64,000 bases of DNA from CAWBUW01 sp963792075 (GCA_963792075.1 CAWBUW010000007.1:997500-1061499); one strand, 5' to 3'; positions 28,198-37,568 are shown, numbered from the stretch's first letter. Numbers and translations: made by a program. The notes: generated by a model not told the origin, from the letters alone.

Positions 28198-29518
28198 ACA
28201 AGCTGAAATTAATAGGCATAACACTTCTGGCCTTTTTCCTGACAAGCTGCAGCTCAGTCACCCCATTGGCGGTTCAACCGACTTCCTCTGGAGCTTCTCT
28301 AAGTACAGCGACCCTATTCTTCAATTCAGTAGCCACTGTTTACCCGCCGCTTTCTCCGCCCCCAGTTTTAACGAATACACCCTTGCTAACCGTTACCCCT
28401 ACTTCCACATTTACTCCTTCGCCTACACCGGAGTCGTTGCCCATTCGCGTCGCTAAGCAGCAGTGTATTCCAATTCGACCTGAGCTTGCTCCAGGTTTTT
28501 TGTCGAGCGGTGTTTTGATTCTGGGAAACTTCACTAATCATGTCTATGTTGGTGACCTGGTGGCGCTCACACCACAGGTTAGCCAGCCCAAATTCATCCC
28601 TGGCGCTGTGTCTTTTGGTTATGGCAAGGTCTCTCCAAATGGAAAGTTGCTTGCTTATGCAAATGATGGACAGTTGGTAATTATCTCTGCAGATGGCAAG
28701 ATCCACGTATCTGAATCTTGGGATTCCCAATGGAAAGGAGGCTTCCTTGAATGGCTCGGACAAGACCGTTTACAGTTTAATGACTGGGAGCCTTCTGACT
28801 CAACTGCTTCAAGGATTATTCTAAGTTCGAGAATAATTCTGAACCCTTTTACAAAGGAGATTCAACGGTTAAACCTCCTCAAGATATGTATTACGACCCA
28901 AATCCTATGATCGCGGAGCCATGGAAAGTAGTATATGATTCTACCTTGACCCGACTAGCTTACATGCGCGATGACGGCCCCACCTTTGTGCTTTGGGATT
29001 TGCAGAATAATCAGGCGATATGGACATTGAAAAAGTATTCGGTCAAATCGACCCCACCCATGTGGTCTCCAGATGAAATGCAGTTGGCTGTCGTAGCGAT
29101 GAATCAGCCTGAGGACAATTGGGATCGACTCGAGCTGTTTCTGGTCACCCGTGATGGGCAAGCGCAAAAGTGGGTAGACCTGCAAGGATATCACCCAACT
29201 ACTGGTCAGGGTACTCTAAGATGGTCGCCGAATGGGCGCTATATTGCATTCTGGGAATGGAGTTACAAAGCCCCGATTCTAATCCTCGACACAATCAAGA
29301 AACAGTTGTTGGATTACTGTATCATTGGCGCTGCCGGATATGGGGATTTTGTTTGGTCGCCGGATAGCACTCAGGTGACTGTTACCAGATATGAGGCCCC
29401 CTCTATCGTTATTGATGTAGAGAAAGGTATCGCATCACAGATCACGCAAGACTGGCATTTCAGGCCAGTAGGGTGGATGGTTAACTCATCTGAAATCATG
29501 GCCACGCCTACGCCATGA
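28194..29518 (+). pseudogene. propeller lipoprotein A5, frameshifted
   Basis: This is the partner gene of tip 3, overlapping it by ATGA. Lipobox FLTSC, Thr/Pro linker, then family blades (LAPGFLSSGVLIL, KVSPNGKLLAYAND, LRWSPNGRYIAFWE, LILDTIKKQLLDYC) and ending FRPVGWMV. The frame breaks near 28871; one added base in GGTTAAACC gives RLKPPQDMYYD and joins both halves. It is the closest relative of A1. Apart from this single shift the gene looks complete. Confidence 0.75.
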
Positions 29519-29611
29519 ATAGGTGCTTATACGGGGGGCGGCATGTTCATGTTGATGGAGCAAATAGGGCCAACAATAACGTCTCATCCCCCTCGAAGGG
29601 AGTGTGAATAA

Positions 29612-30984
29612 ATGATACGCAAAGTATGGTTACTAACCACAGTATTGTTAGTAGGCGGATTTATTGCAGCTTGTTCATCGCCGCAACCTAATTCAGAATA
29701 CCGAGAAACAGCTACCACTTCTGAGATAATCTCGCCCACAAAAACACAATACTCTTTAGTGTTATCATCTACAGAACATCCTAATACTGTGACGCCTGCT
29801 GCTGCTGAGGGTTCCCCATCAGCTTCACAGACACCCAATCCTGTAACGCCTACCCCAGTGGCTGCCCGGCTTACTAACGTGGCCGATACTTCGGTCTGGT
29901 GGGAAAAGTTGCTGCCGGGCCAATACCTGCTTTATTGGGTTTTTGATGAGCCCAAGCAATACTCTCTTTATGCTACATCGTACGATGGAGCTCACGAAGT
30001 ACGCTTGGGGGCAGGAGTCGCTGATTTAGGGGTAATTTCAGCCGACTTGACAATGCTGCTTTATATAACCCCGAATGCTTTTTCAGGGATACAGAGCTGA
30101 TTATAAAAAACCTGAATGATGGCACGATCAAGAGAATCCCCGATACACAAGGTTGCCATGAACCAAGTTGGTCACCTGATAGCAAGAGCTTTGCTGCTCA
30201 GTGTCACGGTGAAATATGGGTTTTCTATCTCGAAACCAATGACCGGGTTTTAATCGCGGAAGGACCAACTTATTGGAGTTCGCCTGTCTGGTCACCGGAT
30301 GGGAAATGGGTTGCATATTTTAACCGGCCTGATATCCATGTAAGACCTGATGATGGGTTATATGTTGCGGATGTATCCTGCATCTTCAGTGAAGTTACCT
30401 ATCAGATTAATAAAGTAGGGCCTTTTATGGAAGCCTTGAATCCTCCCATTTCATGGTCTTCTAACAGTCAATACTTGGCCACAGTTACTGAAACTTCCAT
30501 TTCCATTCTAGACTTCCAGAAAGGTAAGTTTCGCGAGCTTGTTGAAATTTATAACAGTATGTACCCGGAAGCTGTAACCTGGTCTCTGGATGGAAAATAT
30601 ATTGCTTACGACATTTTTGGGAGTGATGTTTATGTAGTGGATTCCTTGAGCGGTGCGCTAGTATTTCGTGTATATCCTCCTCCTCAGAGCTTTCAAATCA
30701 TTACTTGGATTTCGATTCCACATCCATGTACGCCGGGAAAGATCTACAACATTACCGAAAATGGAGCGGACCTTAACCTGCGTGATAGTCCTTCTCTGAA
30801 TGGCACAGTTGTGAAGCAACTCAAACCCAACGATATGGTTACAGTCCTGGATGGGTTAATCCGAGCCGATGGTTATACCTGGTGGAAATTGCAGACAGAA
30901 GGTGGCACAGAAGGTTGGGCGGTGAATATCCCAGAGTGGTACGCGCCGTTGGTCCCGGCAATTACTGTTACGCCCACCTCATAA
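29612..30984 (+). pseudogene. propeller-SH3b lipoprotein, second copy, frameshifted
   Basis: The same architecture as 22849-24231: lipobox IAAC, linker, blades (PSWSPDSKSFAAQ, VWSPDGKWVAYFN, TWSLDGKYIAYD) and a C-terminal SH3b domain (LNLRDSPSLNGTVV, WWKLQTEGGTEGWAVN). The frame is lost at the T5 run 30079-30083. One added T restores a continuous protein (NAFFRDTELIIKNL). The stop is followed within a few bases by the next Rhs fragment. Confidence 0.75.
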
Positions 30985-30985
30985 A

Positions 30986-31709
30986 GATGTGGTCAAGGAG
31001 ACTGGCTGCAGCAGACTGTGAACGGCGTGACCACCGCTTACACGCTGGATATGGCAGGAGGCTTGACGCAGGTACTCTCGGACGGGACGCACACTTACCT
31101 GTATGGCAACAGGCGCATCGCGCGGCGTATCGCGCAGTACAGCGGGACAGCGCCGGAATACTTCCTGCCGGATGCACTCGGCTCGGTGCGGCAGATCACG
31201 GACAGCAGCGGGGAGGTAACTCTGGCGCAAACTTACCAACCATTTGGTGAAATCTTGAGCCAGGGCGGCGCGGGGCAGAGCCCATATGGATATGCCGGGG
31301 AATGGGAAGATTCCGAATCAGGGCTGGTGTATCTCAGGGCTCGGCATTACAGCCCTTATCTTACCAGTTCATCCAGCCTGATCCTATTGTACCAAACCCT
31401 TACCAGCCCTGGGAGTGGAACCTTTACACATATTCACGAAACAATCCAATCAGGTTTACGGATCCAAGCGGAAAATATTCGACTGACCCAGGCGACCAAA
31501 CCTCCATTACGCCGCTGGCCATATTCAAGCTCGGATATCCCTACACCGGCTCCTGGAAACCGGATGGTCCATAACCGATGGGAAGTCAAGCCGGATGGCA
31601 GCTTATCAGAAACTGCATTAAAACGTGCTGATTACATGAGTTCTCGCATGCCTGGCTGGATAACAGCAATCATCCTGGCAAGGTAAAGGAAGAGTTTAAT
31701 GAAATCTAG
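30986..31709 (+). pseudogene. Rhs core fragment with broken tip 4
   Basis: Starts in the middle of an Rhs core (GDWLQQTVNGVTTAYTLDMA) right after the lipoprotein stop and runs through the core end (YGYAGEWEDSESGLVYLRAR). A one-base loss near 31366 shifts the frame; the corrected read is QFIQPDPIV and NNPIRFTDPSGK. The tip is broken by further stops, but a frame at 31632-31709 reads LHEFSHAWLDNSNHPG and ends inside the next gene. HEFSH fits the zinc-metallopeptidase HExxH motif. The tip type differs from tips 1-3. Confidence 0.65.
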
Positions 31710-32506
31710 GTTTAGAAATCTGGTAATAGGTATCCTTATCCTGCTTATAGCGAGCTGCCGTTCACTGCCTCAACCTTCCGACACACTCGTAAAGCCATCG
31801 GTCACCCTGACGAGCACCACAATGAGAAAAACCGCGACACCTTCTCCTTCAATTCCGTTGACGCCAAGTCCCTCTGTCACATTGACTTCAAGCTCTACCC
31901 TCACCGCAAAGCCTACCATCACGCAAACACCTGCACCAGAACCTACCTGGACACCCCTACCTACTCTTCCTGCAAGCGAAGCTCTAGCCATCGTCAAAGA
32001 TTTACTAAAAAACAATGGCGGCTGCCGTTTACCATGCTGGTGGGGAATCGTGCCCGGCGAAACTACCTGGTTGGAAGCCCAGCATTGATATTGGACCAGA
32101 CTCGACGGTTCAAAGTTTCCAATTGCACCAACTGCTCTCGGATTATGGGAAACCAGATAAAATTCTTATAAAAACCTATTCAAATACTCCCGCATCCTAC
32201 TTACCATTTCGACTAGTCCTCTTTTATTCAAGCCAACAAATCATGGCATTCTTTGAATATGAAGCGCAAAAGAATAAGGATATCCTTGTTGGCTGTCCGC
32301 AACCTGTTGGTCCATGGCTCACATTATGGGGATGGGATAGATTGTGGTCAGATAAAGATATCGATGAAGCAGTTTCAGGTCCAGACAGCCCACAGCCATT
32401 ACGGCCACTTGAAGAGGTTACGGATATGAGCGTCGATGATTTTTATCAAACATTCAAAGATTCACAAAACACAACATGTATAACAACGCCGGCTGACTTG
32501 TGGTGA
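31699..32506 (+). pseudogene. lipoprotein B2 (NGGCxLPC family), internally deleted
   Basis: Homologue of B1 with lipobox LIASC, Thr/Pro linker and NNGGCRLPCWWGIVPGETTW. After GETTWLEAQ the frame is lost and resumes as IDIGPDSTVQSFQLHQLLSD, which corresponds to a later part of B1 (GIEKQYAIKTILSTLGKP); about 60 residues seem to be missing between. The second half runs to 32506. It overlaps the end of tip 4, repeating the tip-lipoprotein arrangement. Confidence 0.65.
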
Positions 32507-32568
32507 CGCCAGTATGATCCCCCGAACACTTGTTTTCGTCTTTTTGGACAACCCCTATAAGCGCTTTA

Positions 32569-34896
32569 TTACAATGCCCCAGGCAAGGTAAAGTAAAAGC
32601 GGCTGCCCTCGCCGGGCTGCCCGCTGCTTTCAACCCCCGTCGTCCCGCCCAATTTCTGTACAATACGCCGCACAATGGAGAGCCCCAACCCTGTCGAGCG
32701 CGCCGGCAAGGGCTGCCCGCCGACATTCTGTGTGACCCTGATCTCTCCGGTCTTCTTCTTGCCGGGCAGCCTTCCAAAAGGCTTGAAAAGCTGTTTCTGG
32801 ACTTCCGGGGAGATACCTTCCCCGTTGTCCTGTACCCAAAAACGGACGAAAATCTGGTCGGGCATACGCTCTGCCCCCAAGATCACCTTGGGTGGGCGAC
32901 CGCCATAGGTGATGGCGTTGCTCACGTAATTTGCCCACACTTCTTCCACCCAGGCCGCATAGCCCAATGCCACGGGCCAGGTATCCACCGGCGTTGCGAA
33001 CTCGATTTCTACCGCGAACTCTTTGCTCAGGTAATCCAGGCGTTCCAGGACCTCATTCAGGATCGCCGCGCTGTCCAGCTCCGCCAACAGCACTCGCTCC
33101 TGGCGCACGCTCGCCAACAGCAGCAGCTCGGAAATGATGCGGCTCATCTTATTCACCGTCTGCTGGGATTTTGAGACCAGGTCGAGAGCGGTCAGGTTGT
33201 TCTGCCTGGATGCCTCGATCTGCAGCAGCTTATTGCTCAAAGCCAGGTTGGTCAGCGGTGATTTCAAATCGTGAGCGACCATCGAGGCAAACGCATCCAG
33301 GTCGGCGATCAACTGTTCACGCTGCGCCATTTCAACCCGCAGTTGTTCGTTGGCTACCTTTAATGCCTGTTCTGCCCGCGTCCGTTCCAAAATTTCCTGC
33401 TGCAAGAGCGTATTCTTTAGATCCGAGAGCTCCGCCTCGCGCCGGGCATTCTCCACCTGGTGTAGCGCTTGCAGGTTGCGCAGGCGGTCCATTGCCTGCT
33501 GGTTGAACACCGCCTCGCGGAATTTCATGTACTGTTCGTAATGGATCAGGGCGGGCTCAAAATGACCCGCATCTCGCTCGACCCTGGCCAGCCACTGGTG
33601 GCATTGGAATTGATCCGGCAGCGCCTTCGATTTCACCGCCTGCTCCAGGGCACGGTTCAATACCTCCAGGGCTTGCGGGAATAACCCCAGGCAGTGATAC
33701 GCCTGGCCCAGCTTGAACAGCGCGTCGTTGATCTCGAGGGTGAAATCCTCTTTTTGCGCCAGCTCCAGAGCGGCCAGGAAAGGCGGCAGGATATACTCTG
33801 CAGTCAGCTCCTTCTTGGAGGCTGTCACCATCAGCAGCTCGCCCTGGCAAACCAGTGTGCGCGCTTCGCCGCGCTGATCCCCCAATTGGCGATACAGGCT
33901 GGCGCAGCGCTCCACCCATTCCCTGGCAGCCTGGCCTTCGACCTGCTGCTCTCGTCGCTGCCCTGGTTTGACTGACTGGATCTGCCCTCTTTTGGCTAAC
34001 AGCGTGTCATCCCTGGCCTGGTCTTGAGGCGCCTCTCTCCGGCTGCTTGCGGTTGCCGGGTGCTCAGGCTTGGTCTCAGCCCGCAGGCTGCCAGAATTCA
34101 CGAACAGCTTCACCAGGTTTTCCAGCGCCGAGGCTTCCACCGCCTCCGCCTCACACTGCCTGGCTATCGAAACGCTCTCCTCTAAGGCCTGGTATGCCTG
34201 CCGGACATTCCCCACGCGCAGGTGCATTTCCCCCACCAACACCAGGGCACGCGCCTCATCCTCGTACAATTGGCGCACGATGGGTGATTGGGAGACAGCC
34301 GCCAGCAGGCTCTCTTCCTGGCCCGCGTCTTCCCCGGTGCGCTTTCTTGGCCGTTTGGCCGGAGTGACGGCCAACGGCTGCAGCGGCAGTTGCGCCGCCA
34401 GTTCCTGCCGGTAGATTTGCAAACCCTTAAGGGCATATTCCAAAGCTGCCGGGTATTCACCTAAATAACTGTAGGTCCGGCAAATTAACATGTACAACCC
34501 GGCTGTGCGAGACCGCGTGACTGCTTGCAGCGGCTCCGACTCGGCCTCGACCTGGTCTTGCTCCTTCAATATGGATAATGCCCGGAACAGGAAGGACAGC
34601 GCCATATCAAAGTGTGCCATCTGGATATAGAACTCACCCAGGTTTTGCAGGCTTTCGATCAACAAACGGTGCAAAGCCGCGTGGACTTCAGGCTCCGTTG
34701 GCTGGCTCAGCGCACGCTGGGCTTCTTCGCTGGCAGATTCACTGAATGCAATGGCGCGCGCCAGTTGGCGCGGCTGTGCCTGGTTGTATGCCTGCGCCAG
34801 CCGGAGCATCAAACCGGCTCGCTCAATAGCATCACAAGCCAGAGCCAGTTTCTCTTCAAGAGCCTTGATATCCTCTATCCGCGCGTCAATCTGCAA
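32569..34896 (-). CDS. TPR-containing sensor histidine kinase
   Basis: A 775-residue cytoplasmic kinase without clear membrane segments. Residues 1-490 are TPR-like helical repeats (LAQAYNQAQPRQLARAIAFS, LGEFYIQMAHFDMALSFLF). A coiled-coil linker (about 490-535) leads to the H-box MVAHDLKSPLTNL with the phospho-acceptor His near 542, an N-box (YVSNAITYGG, about 658) and G-boxes (DNGEG near 691, STGLGLSIV near 735). An extra segment (GEIRVTQNVGGQPLPARS) lies between the F and G2 boxes. No response regulator is adjacent. It is co-transcribed with the DUF4013 gene (5-bp gap). Confidence 0.9.
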   Translation of the reverse strand: MQIDARIEDIKALEEKLALACDAIERAGLMLRLAQAYNQAQPRQLARAIAFSESASEEAQRALSQPTEPEVHAALHRLLIESLQNLGEFYIQMAHFDMALSFLFRALSILKEQDQVEAESEPLQAVTRSRTAGLYMLICRTYSYLGEYPAALEYALKGLQIYRQELAAQLPLQPLAVTPAKRPRKRTGEDAGQEESLLAAVSQSPIVRQLYEDEARALVLVGEMHLRVGNVRQAYQALEESVSIARQCEAEAVEASALENLVKLFVNSGSLRAETKPEHPATASSRREAPQDQARDDTLLAKRGQIQSVKPGQRREQQVEGQAAREWVERCASLYRQLGDQRGEARTLVCQGELLMVTASKKELTAEYILPPFLAALELAQKEDFTLEINDALFKLGQAYHCLGLFPQALEVLNRALEQAVKSKALPDQFQCHQWLARVERDAGHFEPALIHYEQYMKFREAVFNQQAMDRLRNLQALHQVENARREAELSDLKNTLLQQEILERTRAEQALKVANEQLRVEMAQREQLIADLDAFASMVAHDLKSPLTNLALSNKLLQIEASRQNNLTALDLVSKSQQTVNKMSRIISELLLLASVRQERVLLAELDSAAILNEVLERLDYLSKEFAVEIEFATPVDTWPVALGYAAWVEEVWANYVSNAITYGGRPPKVILGAERMPDQIFVRFWVQDNGEGISPEVQKQLFKPFGRLPGKKKTGEIRVTQNVGGQPLPARSTGLGLSIVRRIVQKLGGTTGVESSGQPGEGSRFYFTLPGAL

Positions 34897-34901
34897 AGTT
34901 T

Positions 34902-36113
34902 CTACTCGTTCTTCTTTGGCGGAATCTTCCCCAAAAGGTCTTCGCGTTTATAAATCACCGTCGCCCCTGATTCCTCCTCGGCAGGCGGTTCCACAGTTTC
35001 CGCTCCCCTCGCCCCTTGGGAGAGGGTAGGGTGAGGGCTTTCCTCTTCCGTGGCAACCATCTCTGCCTCCGCCTCGATCACCGGGAGATTTTCTACTCCT
35101 GGTGCAGCTTCCCTGGCTGGCTCAGCCAGCGCCTCTTTCAATTCGGCGCGGTCCATCATCACGGTAGCCACGGCTGCCGCAGCAGCTTCGGGCGGCGTAA
35201 GCTTCGCCGCCTGGGCAGCGATGGCTCCCCGGTCGTAAACCGCAGTCGCGATGACTTCCGCTGCTGCCGCTGCCGGTTCCGGGGTTTCCGCTACCCTCGC
35301 CCTTTGGGAGAGGGTAGGGTGAGGGCTCTCCTCTTTTGGAGCCACCCGCGCTGCCGGCGCTACCACGCCCAGCCGCTCCCACACCCGCTGCCGCCCGATG
35401 CGGTATTCGCGCGCCGCCAGGGCTGACTGGACGATTGCGATATAAGCCGTTATTGCGCCGATCAAGAAAGGCGTCAAACACAGCAAGACGATCGTCACGC
35501 TGAGGAGGGTCAAGGCCAGGGACATCCCTAACGAGAGCGCCATCACGACCGCGTAACTGAGCAAGAAACCGCCCAGGTTAGCCCGCCAGATGGCCAGCCA
35601 ATCCTTCACGTCAAACACTGCCCGGTAGGAGTGCTTGGCAATCACATGCATGATCGCGGCAGGCATCACCAACCCCAGTGCCAGAGCCGCCAGGATCACG
35701 AATATCGAAATGCAGCTTCCAAAGACCACCGCCAGGATCGCAGCCAGTTCGCCTTTCTGAAGCGAATCGCTCATCGCCGTCATTGGCGCAATCACGATTG
35801 CATAGAGCACCAACGCTAACAGCACTAACGGCAGGATCAAAGTAAGGATCGCCCCGCCAACTCTGAGCCCATCCTTGAACATTTCCACCGGCTCATCCCA
35901 TTCGGGGAGGCGCGGCAGTCCGCCATCACTGTCATCCAGGACGCTCTGCGCCAGGCGCGTGCAGTAACCTGCCAGCAGGACCAGCGGCAAGATGGGGATG
36001 AACAGCATCGTCAGCCCTACCAGGGCTGTAATCCCCAACTTGCGCTTCCAATCCACATCCCGGAAAGGGAAAACAATAAAAGCCTTCATATCGGAGAGTG
36101 TAGAGGAATTCAT
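34902..36113 (-). CDS. DUF4013 multi-pass membrane protein
   Basis: A 403-residue protein with an N-terminal DUF4013 domain. It starts AFIVFPFRDVDWKRKLGITA and has about six membrane segments up to residue 245 (GLTMLFIPILPLVLLAGYC, LILPLVLLALVLYAIVIA, IFVILAALALGLVM). The cytoplasmic tail (about 250-403) is acidic, Ala/Glu-rich and holds two copies of a peptide SPHPTLSQ that derives from an intergenic-type DNA repeat. Function of the family is unknown. Operon with the downstream kinase suggests it could act in the same pathway. Confidence 0.85.
   Translation of the reverse strand: MNSSTLSDMKAFIVFPFRDVDWKRKLGITALVGLTMLFIPILPLVLLAGYCTRLAQSVLDDSDGGLPRLPEWDEPVEMFKDGLRVGGAILTLILPLVLLALVLYAIVIAPMTAMSDSLQKGELAAILAVVFGSCISIFVILAALALGLVMPAAIMHVIAKHSYRAVFDVKDWLAIWRANLGGFLLSYAVVMALSLGMSLALTLLSVTIVLLCLTPFLIGAITAYIAIVQSALAAREYRIGRQRVWERLGVVAPAARVAPKEESPHPTLSQRARVAETPEPAAAAAEVIATAVYDRGAIAAQAAKLTPPEAAAAAVATVMMDRAELKEALAEPAREAAPGVENLPVIEAEAEMVATEEESPHPTLSQGARGAETVEPPAEEESGATVIYKREDLLGKIPPKKNE
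35000..35046. repeat. REP-like repeat inside DUF4013 gene, copy 1
   Basis: The sequence around CTCCCCTCGCCCCTTGGGAG followed by AGGGTAGGGTGAGGGC is a common dispersed repeat type usually found between genes. Here it is read in frame as the peptide EESPHPTLSQGARG. A second copy lies 290 bases away. Confidence 0.75.
35288..35333. repeat. REP-like repeat inside DUF4013 gene, copy 2
   Basis: Near-identical to copy 1 and read in the same frame as EESPHPTLSQRARV. Both copies lie in the tail-coding part, where insertion would be tolerated. Confidence 0.75.
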
Positions 36114-36145
36114 AGCGCCGCCTTTCCTGATTTATACTGAAAAAA

Positions 36146-36667
36146 TCACTTGGAGGTTGGCCTCGCCAGATACAACCAATCTTCTGGAACTTGCACCGTC
36201 ACAATTTCACCGCGAACACAGACCACGCCCTCTGCTGCCAGCGTGATCGCCACGACCACTTTTCGTCCTACGGGCTTCCCACCGATTTCCTTTACCTTCC
36301 CGCGTAGCTCCAACACTGGACCCAGCGGGGTTGGCTTGAGGTAATCGACGTGCAGAGAAGCGGTCACGTAGCGCAGCGCAGGCAGCGTATCCATCTCCCT
36401 GCCTTGCAAGCGATACACGGCCGCCGCGGCTGTCCCCGTACCATGACAATCAATCAGCGAGGCGAGCAGCCCTCCATAGACATATCCAGGGATCGCCGTA
36501 TGGTACACCTTCGGTTGAAAAAGGCACACGCTTTCCCCACTCTCTGCGGTGCTGCTATCTGCCCAATAGCTCTTGATCTGCAGCCCATGTTCGTTCAAGC
36601 TGCCGCAGCCATAGCAATGGCTCAGGTTTGCAGGGTAATAATCTTGGAAGGCTTTTTTATTCATCAT
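36146..36667 (-). CDS. PaaI-like hotdog thioesterase
   Basis: A 173-residue hotdog-fold protein. The segment SHCYGCGSLNEHGLQIKSYW, the central helix region VYGGLLASLIDCHGTGTAAA and the strand LHVDYLKPTPLGPVLELRGK fit the PaaI/YigI thioesterase family, which cleaves acyl-CoA esters. The start may be either of two adjacent ATG codons (36667 or 36664). It is divergent from the phosphatase gene, with 35 bases between starts. Confidence 0.8.
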   Translation of the reverse strand: MMNKKAFQDYYPANLSHCYGCGSLNEHGLQIKSYWADSSTAESGESVCLFQPKVYHTAIPGYVYGGLLASLIDCHGTGTAAAAVYRLQGREMDTLPALRYVTASLHVDYLKPTPLGPVLELRGKVKEIGGKPVGRKVVVAITLAAEGVVCVRGEIVTVQVPEDWLYLARPTSK

Positions 36668-36690
36668 GAGAAATTTTATCACAACATTGG

Positions 36691-36696
36691 TATAAT
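36691..36696 (+). promoter_or_regulatory. -10 box giving a probable leaderless message
   Basis: TATAAT lies six bases before the ATG at 36703, so transcription would begin at or very near the start codon. No ribosome site fits between. The -35 region is weak. This suggests a leaderless transcript for the phosphatase gene. Confidence 0.5.
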
Positions 36697-36702
36697 TTCT
36701 CC

Positions 36703-37515
36703 ATGCAGCTCTACTTTATCCGCCATGCCCAATCGATAAATAACCGTCTTTATTCCCTCACCGGCTCTTCCGCTGGCCGCAGCGAGGATCCAGAAATTAC
36801 CCCCCTCGGCCGCCGCCAGGCGAGCACCCTGGCCCACTTCCTGGCGCATGGGCCGGCCGCCCCGGGGCCCATCGATGCAGTCCACCCCGATGACGAACCA
36901 TCCCGCCCGTCCGGTGAAGCGCAAGCCACATTCGACGTGAACGATCTCCACAACCGGCGCGGTTTTGGCATCACCCATTTGTATTCCAGCTTGATGCTGC
37001 GCGCCGTCTCTACCGGCGAATTCATTTCCCAGGCGCTCGGCCTCCCGCTGGTTGCCTGGCCCGACCTGCACGAAGCCGGCGGCATCTATTTTGATGACAA
37101 ATCCGCCAGCGCTGCAGCAGGGGCGCCCGTGCGCGTTGGGCTCCCCGGCAAGTCGCGTTCCTATTTCACTCAGCACCACCCTGGCCTGCGCCTGCCGGAG
37201 GACCTGGACGAAACCGGTTGGTACAACCGGCCCTTTGAAGAGCGCCCCGAACGCTTCGCGCGCGCCCGGCGCTTCCTGGATGAGGTGTGCGCCCGCCATA
37301 CCGCCCAGGACCGCGTTGCCGTGGTCAGCCACGGTGCGTTTTACGCTTACATGCTGCACACACTCTTCCGCATCCCCATCCGGATGGACCAGGATTTCCC
37401 CCAGTGGTTTGCCCTCAACAACTGCGCCATCTCACGTTTCGACTTCACCGATCAGCCAACCGTCGTCGTCTACCTCAACCGCGCCGACTTCCTCCCCGCA
37501 GAATTAATCACTTGA
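36703..37515 (+). CDS. histidine phosphatase family protein
   Basis: A 270-residue member of the phosphoglycerate-mutase-like superfamily. The N-terminal catalytic motif is YFIRHAQSINN (His 8), followed by ITPLGRRQA, a conserved Arg region (LYSSLMLRAVSTGE, with Glu for the Arg partner) and the second His in VAVVSHGAFYAYML. Substrate cannot be told; the family dephosphorylates sugars, nucleotides and others. It is a monocistronic gene. Confidence 0.85.
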   Translation: MQLYFIRHAQSINNRLYSLTGSSAGRSEDPEITPLGRRQASTLAHFLAHGPAAPGPIDAVHPDDEPSRPSGEAQATFDVNDLHNRRGFGITHLYSSLMLRAVSTGEFISQALGLPLVAWPDLHEAGGIYFDDKSASAAAGAPVRVGLPGKSRSYFTQHHPGLRLPEDLDETGWYNRPFEERPERFARARRFLDEVCARHTAQDRVAVVSHGAFYAYMLHTLFRIPIRMDQDFPQWFALNNCAISRFDFTDQPTVVVYLNRADFLPAELIT

Positions 37516-37537
37516 CCCTCTAATTCTAATCCCCTCT

Positions 37538-37568
37538 TCCCTTCGCGGCTTTGCGCCTTTGCGGTTCA
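37538..37568. repeat. TTTGCG-type dispersed intergenic repeat
   Basis: CTTCGCGGCTTTGCGCCTTT and a following GCGG belong to the same repeat type seen three times at 55766-55943. It lies between convergent genes. Confidence 0.55.

Noticed and set aside
34981..35340. Two short hairpins as terminators in the DUF4013 gene
   Set aside because: They are the dispersed repeat read in frame inside a continuous gene; no stop or T-tract is linked with them.
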